NCBI GenBank assembly: GCA_029861795.1
Contig: JAOTYS010000085.1
Span: 1-13,002 of the forward strand
Length of the DNA stretch: 13,002 bases
Reading direction: 5' to 3'
Origin: Gammaproteobacteria bacterium
Lineage (GTDB): Bacteria; Pseudomonadota; Gammaproteobacteria; Arenicellales; JAOTYS01
In this document: one piece after another, positions 1-7,407 of the stretch
Layout: every line of letters starts with the position of its first letter
Numbering within the stretch: position 1 is the stretch's first letter
Translations under genes and position numbers: made by a program
The notes under the pieces: model-generated
Seen by the model: only the letters and a program-made list of their open reading frames with translations
Told to the model about the DNA's origin: nothing
Database searches by the model: none

Positions 1-112
1 TGAGATCGTACTCGGCCAGCGCGCCGCCGCTAGAGAGGTTTATCGCATGGTCGAAGTGGAGCGTATATGGCTCGGTGACTCCAACTGAATCAGCAGGTAT
101 GGATCGGCTCAT
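1..112 (-). CDS. metX: MetX homoserine O-acyltransferase, N-terminal fragment
   Basis: This is the first 37 codons of MetX, which acylates homoserine with acetyl-CoA or succinyl-CoA in methionine synthesis in the cytoplasm. The gene runs off the left edge. The ATG is at 110-112 on the minus strand and the predicted protein begins MSRSIPADSVGVTEP, followed by LHFDHAINL and GGALAEYDL. This matches the usual MetX opening: a DSVG motif, then an aromatic-rich strand, then L-x-x-Y-x-L just before the YETYG segment, which would lie outside the window. A weak GAGC ribosome site lies 6 bases before the ATG. The catalytic Ser-Asp-His triad is not visible. Whether it is an acetyl- or succinyltransferase cannot be told from this part; several proteobacterial MetX proteins use succinyl-CoA. 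The family call is firm because sequence and neighbourhood (yggS-proC-yggT upstream) agree. Confidence 0.85.
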   Translation of the reverse strand, partial: MSRSIPADSVGVTEPYTLHFDHAINLSSGGALAEYDL

Positions 113-446
113 TCTGTAGCTCAATTGTCATCTCGGGCCGATATCCCTTCTTCCATGCAGTCCTGCTGGAGAAAAACGTGTCGCCACTCCTCAAACGTAC
201 CAAGTGTATTAATGTCCCGACTGTGCTGTAGACAGCACGTGTGTTTCGTCTTCCATGAGGTGAAAGCCCATAGAATTGGCCGTTCAGCTTTGTTAATAAT
301 GGGTTTGCTGGAGCAGAGTCTAACCAACTGCGAGAGTCTGCCGCAATCGCGATACGCCAGCTGAGCTGGGTGTGGACGGCTTACAGGGTACGATCTACAG
401 CAGGTCGCCAGAGACGAAAGTCAGACCAACAGGCCGTGGCGTGATC
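113..446. other. Gap between GTPase gene and metX, no convincing gene
   Basis: These 334 bases separate the GTPase stop from the metX start and must contain the metX leader. On the minus strand one frame is open for 96 codons (380 down to a TGA at 90-92) but has no usable start except a TTG about 40 codons from its end, and I recognise nothing in its translation. Two other frames (minus 327-121 and plus 125-364) are also open with TTG starts and Cys-rich, unconvincing products. A perfect short hairpin lies at 223-238. I saw no riboswitch consensus and no terminator with a T-run. It could be a decayed gene plus an untranslated leader. Confidence 0.4.
223..238. repeat. Perfect 6-bp hairpin, GTGCTG-TAGA-CAGCAC
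   Basis: A 6-bp perfect inverted repeat with a 4-base loop lies 111 bases upstream of the metX start. It has no following T-run in either direction, so it is not a standard intrinsic terminator. It could be a leader hairpin or a small operator, or a chance match. Confidence 0.35.
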
Positions 447-2438
447 TTAGTTTTGTGAGTTTGGTGGCGGGTGTTGCAGTTGTTTCAGTATTCCGTCTAT
501 CAAGTCCGCATTGGCCTGCAATTCCTTAAGTTTCTCCTCTAAGTCAGCCATCCGTTGATTCAGGGTGGAGTGGTCGCCCAGCAGCTGCTCGAGGTTAGTG
601 ATGCGTCGATCAATCATTGCTTTATGGTCTTGAATTTGGGTATAGATAGGAGAGAGCACAGACTTTGCCCAGTTCCGCGCTGAGGTGTCACCATTGCTGA
701 AAATATCCCGAGCACTGTGCACCATAGTGATAAAGAATTTGCGGGTGACAAAGTGCTGCTCGGTAACCACCACCGCTGCGCTGGTACGAAACGCCTCGGC
801 CTCGGCTTCCAGCTTAGTAAATTGATTTACAAACGAGGTCGTTGAGAACTGAGCTGGCTTTATTTTCACGAGACCGTGTTTCTTGTGAAAGTGTTCATAT
901 ACAGTGCTGACTAAGCTGCGTATTTCCTCGCTTTCCTCCTTTACCTTCTCCATCGTGTCGGAGGCAATATCGAACACATTCCCCATTTTCTTACGCAGGC
1001 CTGCCGTCGTCCAAGTGTGATTCATGGACTCTTGCGCGTTTTGCATGACATTGTCAAAACGCTTCACATTGAGTAGCGACAGCAACTGCATCACACGGTT
1101 CTGTAACAACTGGCGGGTTACGTTAAAACTCTCCATTTCCTTTGCGTAAAGTTCCTTTTGCTTGAGCAGATGCTTGTTGATGTCACGGATGACATCACGG
1201 CTCTTGCCGCGCAGGCCCCCTATCTCCTGAAGTTCCTGAGTAGTGTTGTCAAGCTGAGATTTGACAATAGTGCTCGATGCTTCAATCATTCCTCCAAGTT
1301 CATGCGAGATCTTTTCGCGCAGCATTTGTTGTTTTTCCTCAACAATGTCGCCCGACAGTTTGTCCTCCAAACGAGGGAGGCCACTTCGCTCTACCAATGC
1401 CGGGTCATGACGCACTTTGCCGACCAGGCCCTTCTGAGCCGAAACCGGAAAAACATCTTCCAAGGGGATGTCTAGCAGCTGGGCGGATTCAGTCACCTGC
1501 TTGCCGATATCTCGCTCAATCTCGGACTCTTCCAAGAGCTCGTCCCAGAGCGTGTCGATCTTGTTCAACGCCGCGATACGGGATTTGTTGGCGCGGTGGA
1601 GCTTGGAGCACACATGGTTTTTCCAGACGTCAAGATCTGACTTGGTAACACCGGTGTCGGCACCCAAGACCAACAATACCGCGTGAGCCTTGGGTATCAT
1701 GTTGAGTGTCAATTCGGGTTCGGATCCCAGCGCGTTCAGTCCTGGCGTATCGAGGATGACCAGACCGCGTTTCAGCAGCGGATGCGGATAGTTGATAATG
1801 GCGTGTCTCCACACCGGAACATCTACTGTGTCTGTAGGTATGTTGTCGTTGCCTGTCAGTTCTGGGGGAGGTTCGAACCCAAGACTCCTAGCCTCTTTTT
1901 CCGAGACCGATTTGGTGAGGATGATTTCTTGCATCGCATCGGCCATTTCCTCGGCGGAGTCAGTGTTAAGTGGAACCGTTGACCATTGGATCGGTGATCT
2001 TTTGTATTCCGCGATGGTCATCGAAGATTTCCGGGTCTCAATGGGCAGCAGACGGATGCAGGGATCCATGCGGCTATCCCATAGTATCTCGGCGGGACAC
2101 ATCGTCGTCCGCCCCGGGGTCGACGGAAGTAGGCGTCTGTTGTAGTCAGCAAAGAATATTGCATTAATCAATTCTGTCTTGCCGCGAGAGAACTCACCGA
2201 CGAGCGCGATGGTAAGCTTTCCTTCTCGAAGTTCCCCCAGCAGCTCGTACACTCTGAGCTCATTTTCGGAGTCGACAGATTCCTGCAGGCCGAGCCACTG
2301 CACATAGCTCTCAATGGCGACAACAAGGTTGTCGCGCCAGTCACTGAAGTCTCCGAGTCTGCGGCTGAACCGATCGACAACGGGCGCTAGTTTCTGCTTC
2401 CTGTCTAGCTCGAGAATATCTGCTGCTCTTTTTGCCAC
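447..2438 (-). CDS. Dynamin-like GTPase, 663 aa
   Basis: A large GTPase of the bacterial dynamin-like type. The P-loop is at residues 81-88 (GEFSRGKT), the switch I threonines are in the TPGRTT segment around 107-112, the G3 motif DTPG is at 230-233, the G4 motif NKID at 292-295, and a G5-like VSAQKG at 332-337. Residues after about 370 are mostly helical with heptad-like stretches, especially 600-657, which fits the stalk of a dynamin-like protein. I see no clear transmembrane helix. The start codon is GTG (2436-2438), with a GAGG 18 bases upstream, further than ideal; no nearer in-frame start is better. Proteins of this type bind and remodel membranes in known cases, but the role of this subfamily is not established. 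It lies between a yggU relic and metX, genes usually close together, so it looks inserted. Family confidence is high, function unknown. Confidence 0.88.
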   Translation of the reverse strand: MAKRAADILELDRKQKLAPVVDRFSRRLGDFSDWRDNLVVAIESYVQWLGLQESVDSENELRVYELLGELREGKLTIALVGEFSRGKTELINAIFFADYNRRLLPSTPGRTTMCPAEILWDSRMDPCIRLLPIETRKSSMTIAEYKRSPIQWSTVPLNTDSAEEMADAMQEIILTKSVSEKEARSLGFEPPPELTGNDNIPTDTVDVPVWRHAIINYPHPLLKRGLVILDTPGLNALGSEPELTLNMIPKAHAVLLVLGADTGVTKSDLDVWKNHVCSKLHRANKSRIAALNKIDTLWDELLEESEIERDIGKQVTESAQLLDIPLEDVFPVSAQKGLVGKVRHDPALVERSGLPRLEDKLSGDIVEEKQQMLREKISHELGGMIEASSTIVKSQLDNTTQELQEIGGLRGKSRDVIRDINKHLLKQKELYAKEMESFNVTRQLLQNRVMQLLSLLNVKRFDNVMQNAQESMNHTWTTAGLRKKMGNVFDIASDTMEKVKEESEEIRSLVSTVYEHFHKKHGLVKIKPAQFSTTSFVNQFTKLEAEAEAFRTSAAVVVTEQHFVTRKFFITMVHSARDIFSNGDTSARNWAKSVLSPIYTQIQDHKAMIDRRITNLEQLLGDHSTLNQRMADLEEKLKELQANADLIDGILKQLQHPPPNSQN

Positions 2439-2533
2439 GGATATATTTTTCCAGGACCTCTAGGTGGAGCGCCTGATGCCTTACCTGAGATCACACTAGA
2501 AAGTTGCTATCAATAACCCCCCGCCATGCCTAG

Positions 2534-2818
2534 TCACGGGGCGTTAAGCCTAAGTGTAGACGATTCGTCGAGACTTGTAGGGCGACCGGCAATTATCTGG
2601 AAGATTTCACCCGGAGACCCTTAGGCTTGGCGCGCGTGCGCCCCGAGAGCCGCAGCGATTAACCCGGTAACTCGCTGATTTGCGCTGTCGCGGATGAGGC
2701 GGGGGTGGAGTCTCGCATTAAGGCACTCGCGCTAGATGCCACAGAACTCGTCCTTGCCGTTGGTCTGCACTTTGATGCGTCCGATCTCCAGTGCAACGCA
2801 ATCTCCTATCCTTTGGAG
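2534..2818 (-). pseudogene. yggU: Decayed yggU (DUF167/UPF0235) gene with two in-frame stops
   Basis: Directly after the yggT TGA, and in the same frame, the minus strand can be read for 95 codons as a YggU-like protein interrupted by TAG at 2732-2734 and TAA at 2621-2623, ending with TGA at 2534-2536. Before the TAG the translation has KVQTNGKDEFCGI, matching the DUF167 VQP-x-A-x-(R/K)DE-x-x-G(I/L) segment, one residue short. After it comes RECLNARL, then DSANQRVTGLIAAALG. These sit at the spacing of the family's (K/V)xRLTAPPVDGxANxxLixfLaxxlg block without gaps, although the TAPPVDG core is lost. The tail AGRPTS and LRLNAP resembles the C-terminal SGETS and LRI region. Total length fits the family (about 95-100 residues), and yggU follows yggT in many gammaproteobacteria. 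No good start codon remains. Seen: the open frame and motifs. Inferred: the identity and loss of function. Confidence 0.7.
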
Positions 2819-3400
2819 TCAACTTGCGGCGAGCGCGTTGCCGATATCGATCATCGGGACGACAAGCAATAGTCGTACCAGCCCCAACGCTAGGAATACC
2901 ACGATAGGTGAGAGATCCAAACCGCCGATGGCTGGAATGATGCGTCTCGCCGGGGCCATAACTGGTTCAGTCAGGCTGGTGAGCAATCCGGCAATGGGAT
3001 TGGCTCTGTAGGGGCTCACCCAGCTTAAGATGATTCGTATGATTATCGCCACCATCACCACATTCACGGTGAGCTCCAGTAATTGTGCCACCCCCAAAGT
3101 GAGCGCACCCGCGAAACTGGGCAGGCGCCCATGCACAATGCCCAATAAGTAAAGCTTAGCTACGCTCAGGATTAATAACAGCGCTATCGAGGCCAGATCG
3201 ATACCCCACATGCCAGGAATGACACGACGTAACGCCAGTAGGGGTGGGTTGGTGACTTTGACTAAGAACTGTGAGATGGGGTTATAGAAGTCCGCCCGAG
3301 TGAGCTGAAACAGAAAGCGTAGCAACACGCACAGTATGTATAACCCTAAGACGAAGTCGATTACAAAACTTCCCGCGTCCCCAACGTATCCTCCCCGCAT
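2819..3400 (-). CDS. yggT: YggT family integral membrane protein
   Basis: A 193-residue inner-membrane protein made of two YGGT repeats. Each repeat has a hydrophobic helix followed by a conserved Arg-Arg-(V/I)-I-P ... G-(I/L)-D signature: R58-R59-V-I-P62 with GID at 66-68, and R152-R153-I-I-P156 with GLD at 160-162. Hydrophobic helices lie near 12-33, 69-90, 105-128 and 163-182. Related YggT proteins have been linked to osmotic tolerance and cell-division or membrane functions, but the biochemical role is not settled. Its ATG (3398-3400) overlaps the proC stop as TGATG, showing translational coupling within the yggS-proC-yggT operon. The length is normal for the two-repeat form. A decayed yggU follows in the same frame after the TGA. 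Confidence 0.92.
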   Translation of the reverse strand: MRGGYVGDAGSFVIDFVLGLYILCVLLRFLFQLTRADFYNPISQFLVKVTNPPLLALRRVIPGMWGIDLASIALLLILSVAKLYLLGIVHGRLPSFAGALTLGVAQLLELTVNVVMVAIIIRIILSWVSPYRANPIAGLLTSLTEPVMAPARRIIPAIGGLDLSPIVVFLALGLVRLLLVVPMIDIGNALAAS

Positions 3401-4227
3401 CAGTCGTCTCCTAACATATCTGCAAGTTCTGCGGCGCGCTCGGTGGCGGCAACAAGTGCGGCGGCCAAGGTGTCACTGACATTGGCGTTGGTCATCACAG
3501 CAAGTGCTCGTTCTGTTGTGCCTCCCGGCGAAGTCACCCGACGGCGCAACTGGGCTAGTTCTTCACCACTCTCTAATGCCATTTTGGCGGTGCCCAGGCA
3601 GGTTTCCAGGGTCAAAAGGTGGGCGGTATCGCGGTCCAGCCCGTGATCCATCGCAGCTTGTTCCAGTGCCTCCATAATGTACAAAAAATAGGCGGGACCG
3701 CTGCCAGACAAAGCGGTGACCGCATCAAGATGGTCTTCCCGTGACACCCAAACCGCTATGCCGACGGCCCGCAGGATTGACTCCGCAATACTGCGCTGCT
3801 CAGGACTTACGATTTGATTGGCAAACAACGCAGAAGCGCCAGAACCGACCAGCGCCGGTGTGTTTGGCATCGCCCTCACCACAGGCAGACCTCCGCCTAA
3901 CCAGCGATCTATGTCTCTCAAGCGTATGCCAGCCACAATGGAGAGAATCAGTGGGCGGGTAGTCTGCACTACGTTGACCAGGGGTTGGAGGGCGGTCTTC
4001 AATATTTGTGGCTTGACCGCTAACACGACAATTTTTGCTTGGCTCACCACCATTTGATTGTCATTTTCGGTGGCTATTCGGAGCTGTTGTTGCAGTAGCT
4101 TACGCTGGCTTTCATCCGGGTCAGCTACTCGTATCATCTCTCGTGGCCAGCTCGTCGCAACCAAGCCGCCGATGAGACTACGGGCCATATTGCCGCCGCC
4201 AATAAATCCAATGGGGAGGGTGTCCAT
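3400..4227 (-). CDS. proC: Pyrroline-5-carboxylate reductase
   Basis: Catalyses the last step of proline synthesis, NAD(P)H-dependent reduction of pyrroline-5-carboxylate, in the cytoplasm. The 275-residue protein begins with a Rossmann fold (GFIGGGNMA, residues 7-15) and has the dinucleotide-binding AVKPQ at 70-74. It then carries VRAMPNTPA at 117-125, the family signature ALSGSGPAY at 172-180, and VTSPGGTTERAL at 231-242 near the active site in the helical dimerisation domain. All key segments are intact and the length is typical. The ATG at 4225-4227 places the Rossmann glycines at the usual distance; the Shine-Dalgarno is poor. It lies 97 bases after the yggS stop and is coupled to yggT by a one-base overlap. 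A weak candidate promoter lies in the gap before it. Confidence 0.96.
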   Translation of the reverse strand: MDTLPIGFIGGGNMARSLIGGLVATSWPREMIRVADPDESQRKLLQQQLRIATENDNQMVVSQAKIVVLAVKPQILKTALQPLVNVVQTTRPLILSIVAGIRLRDIDRWLGGGLPVVRAMPNTPALVGSGASALFANQIVSPEQRSIAESILRAVGIAVWVSREDHLDAVTALSGSGPAYFLYIMEALEQAAMDHGLDRDTAHLLTLETCLGTAKMALESGEELAQLRRRVTSPGGTTERALAVMTNANVSDTLAAALVAATERAAELADMLGDD

Positions 4228-4274
4228 GTGTGTTAGCGCTTGATGGCTTCAAAGCGGGCGGAAATCACCCCCGT

Positions 4275-4301
4275 ATTCTAACCTGAACAGGACACTGTCA
4301 T
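4275..4301 (-). promoter_or_regulatory. Possible proC promoter
   Basis: Read on the minus strand, ATGACA (4296-4301) and TAGAAT (4275-4280) are separated by 15 bases, shorter than the usual 16-18. This would start transcription about 40 bases before proC. It lies in the 97-base gap between yggS and proC, so proC may be partly independent of yggS. Confidence 0.28.
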
Positions 4302-4326
4302 GGACATGCGCTTAAGAAGGATTTCA

Positions 4327-5022
4327 CTACAGCGCAGGCCGGGGTCCGAAAAGGGCCGTGCCGGGGCGAACAATGGTTGCGCCTTCCGCAATAGCGGCTT
4401 CGATGTCCGCCGACATCCCCATGGACAATGTGTCTAGTGACAACCCCTCATCGATGAGTTGTTGTTGTGCTGCGTGCAGCTCTTTTAACACCGTTCTTTG
4501 CTGCTCCAGGCCTTCGATGGGAGGTGGGATAGTCATGAGTCCCCGCAAACGCGTATTTGGCAGCTCAGCAATCTGTATTGCTAGTTGTAGCAGCTGATCG
4601 AAGTCTAGGGGTACGCCTGCCTTGGAAATCTCGCTTGCGAGATTCACCTGGATACACAGGTTCAACGGCGGCGAGGTCGGATTGCGATGTTGTGCCAGGC
4701 GCTCAGCGATCTTCAGTCTGTCTACTCCATGTACCCAGTCGAAATGAGTGGCGATCTGTCGGGTCTTGTTGCTCTGAATTTGGCCGATAAAGTGCCATTC
4801 CAGGTCCAAATCGGCAAGCTTGGTCATCTTGCTAAGCGCTTCCTGGAGGTAGTTTTCTCCAAAAGCTGTCTGCCCCAATCCCGCGAGCGAACGCAGCGCC
4901 GTCACCGGCTGGAGCTTACTCGCGCCTACTATTCGAACGCTCCCCGGTGTTCGGCCATAGCGCGATTCCGCCGCACGGATGCGTTGGCGCAGCGCTGTAT
5001 AACGCTGTTTTAACAATTTCAA
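4327..5022 (-). CDS. yggS: YggS/PLPBP pyridoxal phosphate homeostasis protein
   Basis: A 231-residue cytosolic PLP-binding protein of the YggS/PLPHP family, a single alanine-racemase-like TIM barrel without known catalytic activity that controls PLP and amino-acid balance. The PLP lysine is K36 in VGASKLQ; the family usually has a V-S-K-T context, so the residues around it vary but the lysine is kept. Other signatures are FGENY (54-58), WHFIGQIQSNK (76-86), HGVDR (98-102), GLMTIPP (161-167), MGMSADIEAAI (201-211) and VRPGTALFG (218-226). The start is TTG at 5020-5022, since no ATG or GTG occurs in frame near the conserved N-terminus; a second TTG two codons later is possible. It is the first gene of the leftward operon and diverges from pilT, a classic pairing. 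Confidence 0.94.
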   Translation of the reverse strand: MKLLKQRYTALRQRIRAAESRYGRTPGSVRIVGASKLQPVTALRSLAGLGQTAFGENYLQEALSKMTKLADLDLEWHFIGQIQSNKTRQIATHFDWVHGVDRLKIAERLAQHRNPTSPPLNLCIQVNLASEISKAGVPLDFDQLLQLAIQIAELPNTRLRGLMTIPPPIEGLEQQRTVLKELHAAQQQLIDEGLSLDTLSMGMSADIEAAIAEGATIVRPGTALFGPRPAL

Positions 5023-5024
5023 AC

Positions 5025-5052
5025 TTGTGTGCCGGTTTAGCCCAGTTATACT
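5025..5052 (+). promoter_or_regulatory. Candidate pilT promoter
   Basis: TTGTGT (5025-5030), a 16-base spacer and TATACT (5047-5052). The -10 is good (5 of 6) and the -35 is weak. Transcription would begin near 5059, giving a leader of about 50 bases that includes most of the inverted repeat at 5055-5087. The ribosome site before pilT is weak. Confidence 0.4.
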
Positions 5053-5054
5053 AA

Positions 5055-5087
5055 AGATTACAAATTATACGAACGGCCTTGTAATCT
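5055..5087. repeat. 9-bp inverted repeat between yggS and pilT
   Basis: AGATTACAA (5055-5063) and TTGTAATCT (5079-5087) are perfect inverted copies with a 15-base centre that contains the yggS -10 box. A third half-site, TACAA at 5091-5095, forms an alternative 5-bp palindrome with TTGTA at 5079-5083. The repeat could be a regulator operator acting on both promoters, or a leader hairpin of the pilT mRNA. Confidence 0.5.
5064..5069 (-). promoter_or_regulatory. Candidate yggS -10 box (TATAAT)
   Basis: A perfect TATAAT on the minus strand about 42 bases upstream of the yggS TTG. The -35 region at the 17-base distance (TATAGA) is weak. The box lies inside the central spacer of the 5055-5087 inverted repeat, so a protein bound to the repeat would cover it. 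Confidence 0.45.
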
Positions 5088-5109
5088 CTATACAAACCAA
5101 CGAAATCGT

Positions 5110-6180
5110 ATGGATATCTCAGAACTTCTGGCGTTTACCTTCAAGAAGAACGCTTCGGACCTGCATCTGTCTTCAGGGCTGCCGCCACTGATCCGCGTTG
5201 ACGGCACCATTAAGCGCATTAATGTTGATCCGTTGGACGACCGCACGGTCCATAACATGATCTATGACATCATGAACGACAAGCAGCAGAAGGACTTCGA
5301 GGAGTTCCTCGAGACCGACTTCTCCTTCGAGCTGCCTAATGTGGCGCGGTTTAGGGTCAACGCCTTCAATCAGTTACGCGGGCCGTCAGCGGTTTTTCGT
5401 ACCATTCCTAATACGGTCCTGAGCCTGGAGCAGCTTAACTGTCCAGCCATCTTCGCCGAGATCTCCCTGAAACCTCGAGGGTTGGTGTTGGTCACCGGGC
5501 CCACGGGATCCGGCAAGTCCACCACACTGGCGGCAATGGTCAATCACGTCAACGAGAATGTTTATTCCCATGTGCTGACCATTGAGGACCCTATCGAGTT
5601 CACCCACACGAGTAAGAACTGTTTGATCAATCAGCGTGAGCTCGGTGAGCATACACTTGGGTTTTCTGAGGCACTACGCTCGGCTCTGCGAGAGGATCCA
5701 GATGTAATCCTGGTCGGTGAGATGCGCGACCTAGAGACTATTCGACTGGCAATGACCGCTGCCGAAACCGGCCACCTAGTGTTTGCAACCCTGCATACGA
5801 CTTCAGCGGCTAAGACAGTGGATAGGATCATAGACGTTTTCCCCGCCGCCGAGAAAGATATGATCCGTGCGATGTTATCGGAGTCGTTACAGGCGGTCAT
5901 CTCACAGACCCTATTGAAAAGACCTAACGGAGGACGGGTTGCCGCGTGGGAGATCATGATTGCCACTTCTGCCATCCGCAACCTGATACGAGAGAACAAA
6001 GTCCCTCAAATGTATTCTGTGATTCAGACCGGACAGGCAACGGGTATGGAGACCATGGACCAATGCTTGCTTAAGTTGGTGCGCAACCGGGTCGTACACA
6101 TCGATGAGGCCCGTATACGTGCAGTGGACAAGGACAAGTTTCAGAGCTCATTAGCACCGGCGGCAGCGGGGAATAGATGA
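5110..6180 (+). CDS. pilT: Type IV pilus retraction ATPase PilT
   Basis: The 356-residue hexameric ATPase powers retraction of type IV pili for twitching motility and DNA uptake, acting on the cytoplasmic face of the inner membrane. An N-terminal PAS-like domain (about 1-110) precedes the RecA-like core. The Walker A motif GPTGSGKST is at 130-138, the Asp box LTIEDPIE at 156-163, the Walker B region ILVGEMRD at 200-207 with catalytic Glu204, and the His box has H222 and H229. The retraction-specific AIRNLIRE motif at 288-295 is complete, which separates PilT from PilB, GspE and PilU. Length is close to the usual 345. The ATG at 5110 has only a weak ribosome site. It is divergent from yggS and followed after one base by pilU. 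Confidence 0.97.
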   Translation: MDISELLAFTFKKNASDLHLSSGLPPLIRVDGTIKRINVDPLDDRTVHNMIYDIMNDKQQKDFEEFLETDFSFELPNVARFRVNAFNQLRGPSAVFRTIPNTVLSLEQLNCPAIFAEISLKPRGLVLVTGPTGSGKSTTLAAMVNHVNENVYSHVLTIEDPIEFTHTSKNCLINQRELGEHTLGFSEALRSALREDPDVILVGEMRDLETIRLAMTAAETGHLVFATLHTTSAAKTVDRIIDVFPAAEKDMIRAMLSESLQAVISQTLLKRPNGGRVAAWEIMIATSAIRNLIRENKVPQMYSVIQTGQATGMETMDQCLLKLVRNRVVHIDEARIRAVDKDKFQSSLAPAAAGNR

Positions 6181-6181
6181 C

Positions 6182-7294
6182 ATGGTATTTACCGATTTCC
6201 TCAAATTGATGGCACACAAAAACGCCTCTGACCTTTTCATTACGGCCGGAGTCCCACCGAGTCTGAAAGTGGATGGCAAGATTCAACCGATAACCCGTCA
6301 GGCGCTGTCGCCCACTGAATCGCGTGAGCTCGCTTTTGCGATCATGAATGAGGAACAGCGGCGCGAGTTTGAAGCTACTAACGAATGTAATTTCGCGATC
6401 CACCCCGAGAAGATTGGGCGATTCCGAGTCAATGTATTTGTGCAGCAATCGCGAGTGGGAATGGTGCTGCGTACCATTCAAACCTATATCCCTAAATTTG
6501 AGGAATTACGGGTTCCAAAGATCCTCACCGATATTGCCATGACCAAACGGGGTTTGGTGATATTTGTCGGTGGCACGGGTACCGGTAAGAGCACGACCAT
6601 GGCGGCAATGGTCGGTTATCGTAATGAGCACAGCTACGGTCATATTGTCACCATCGAGGACCCGATCGAGTATGTACACCAGCATAAGAACTGTGTCATT
6701 ACCCAGCGCGAAGTGGGGATAGACACAGAAAGCTTCACCATTGCCTTGACTAACGCCATGCGGCAGGCGCCGGACGTGATTCAGATCGGCGAGATTCGAA
6801 CCGCCGAGACCATGGATAACGCCGTGGTCTTCGCCGAGACCGGACATCTTTGTATTGCGACCTTACACGCCAACAACACGTATCAAGCGCTGGATCGGGT
6901 TATCAACTTTTTCCCGGAAGAGCGTCGCACACAGCTGTTAATGGATCTGTCGCTTAACTTGAGGGCGATCATTTCCCAACGCCTGCTGCCCATCAAAGGG
7001 ACCAAGGGGCGTGTCCCCGCGGTGGAAGTTATGATCAATTCTCCGCTTATTGCCGACCTGGTCTTAAAGGGTAGTGTTCACGAGATCAAGGAAATTGTGG
7101 CCAAGTCCAGAGAAGCCGGGATGCAGACTTTCGACCAGTCACTTTTCGATCTTTACGAGGCTGACTTGATCACTTATGAGGATGCCCTGCGCAACGCGGA
7201 CTCGATCAACGATTTGAGACTGAAGATTAAACTCGAGAGCAAGGAATCGAAGGATCAGGAGCTCGGAGATTCGTTGCGCAACGTGACATTCTGA
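6182..7294 (+). CDS. pilU: PilT-dependent retraction ATPase PilU
   Basis: A 370-residue PilT paralogue that works with PilT to increase pilus retraction force. Walker A GGTGTGKST is at 130-138, the Asp box VTIEDPIE at 156-163, Walker B IQIGEIRT with Glu204, and the His box has H222 and H229. These are exactly the same residue numbers as in PilT, so the two proteins are collinear over the core. The AIRNLIRE motif is replaced by a segment around PLIADLVLKGS (288-298), as expected for PilU, and the charged C-terminal tail is longer. The ATG is one base after the pilT TGA, with a GGGG ribosome site inside the end of pilT, so the pair is translationally coupled. Confidence 0.95.
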   Translation: MVFTDFLKLMAHKNASDLFITAGVPPSLKVDGKIQPITRQALSPTESRELAFAIMNEEQRREFEATNECNFAIHPEKIGRFRVNVFVQQSRVGMVLRTIQTYIPKFEELRVPKILTDIAMTKRGLVIFVGGTGTGKSTTMAAMVGYRNEHSYGHIVTIEDPIEYVHQHKNCVITQREVGIDTESFTIALTNAMRQAPDVIQIGEIRTAETMDNAVVFAETGHLCIATLHANNTYQALDRVINFFPEERRTQLLMDLSLNLRAIISQRLLPIKGTKGRVPAVEVMINSPLIADLVLKGSVHEIKEIVAKSREAGMQTFDQSLFDLYEADLITYEDALRNADSINDLRLKIKLESKESKDQELGDSLRNVTF

Positions 7295-7358
7295 TGAGCG
7301 CGTAGTTAAGGCCGCTCGGTCCACGTCTATTTTTTGTGGACACAGCTGCCCCGGTTTT

Positions 7359-7367
7359 TGATAGGAT
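7359..7367 (+). promoter_or_regulatory. Extended -10 promoter for lgt
   Basis: TG-A-TAGGAT (TG at 7359-7360, hexamer at 7362-7367) is an extended -10 element; TGGACA at 7337-7342 could be a -35 but with a long 19-base spacer. Transcription would begin about 35 bases before the lgt TTG. A 6-bp hairpin (7319-7341) with a T-rich loop lies just upstream. Confidence 0.42.
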
Positions 7368-7407
7368 GGTCGGCCTGTCGGTCACTAACGCCAACCTCTA
7401 GAGTACT

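Noticed and set aside
2..88. End of a plus-strand gene (open frame ending in TGA at 86-88)
   Set aside because: The opposite strand encodes a recognisable MetX N-terminus over the same bases; the plus frame resembles nothing known to me.
116..127. tRNA-like D-arm sequence TAGCTCAATTG
   Set aside because: No matching anticodon stem or T-arm (GGTTCGA-type) follows within 80 bases.
2481..2495. TPP-riboswitch-like CTGAGATCA
   Set aside because: The second conserved half (ACCTGATCTGGATAATGCC-type) is missing and the gene context does not fit.
2546..2628. attC-like element: AAGCCTAAG ... CTTAGGCTT, 9-bp inverted repeat 65 bases apart
   Set aside because: The conserved AAC/GTT triplets of integron attC cores are absent, there is no integrase, and the repeat lies inside the yggU relic; a 9-bp match at this distance is expected by chance in 13 kb.
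2534..2818. Stop-codon recoding giving a YggT-YggU fusion
   Set aside because: It would need readthrough of TGA, TAG and TAA in one frame, and the DUF167 core is degraded; a pseudogene is simpler.
7319..7341. Intrinsic terminator after pilU: GTCCAC ... GTGGAC
   Set aside because: The T-run is in the loop rather than after the stem, and the stem is only 6 bp; it may be chance.
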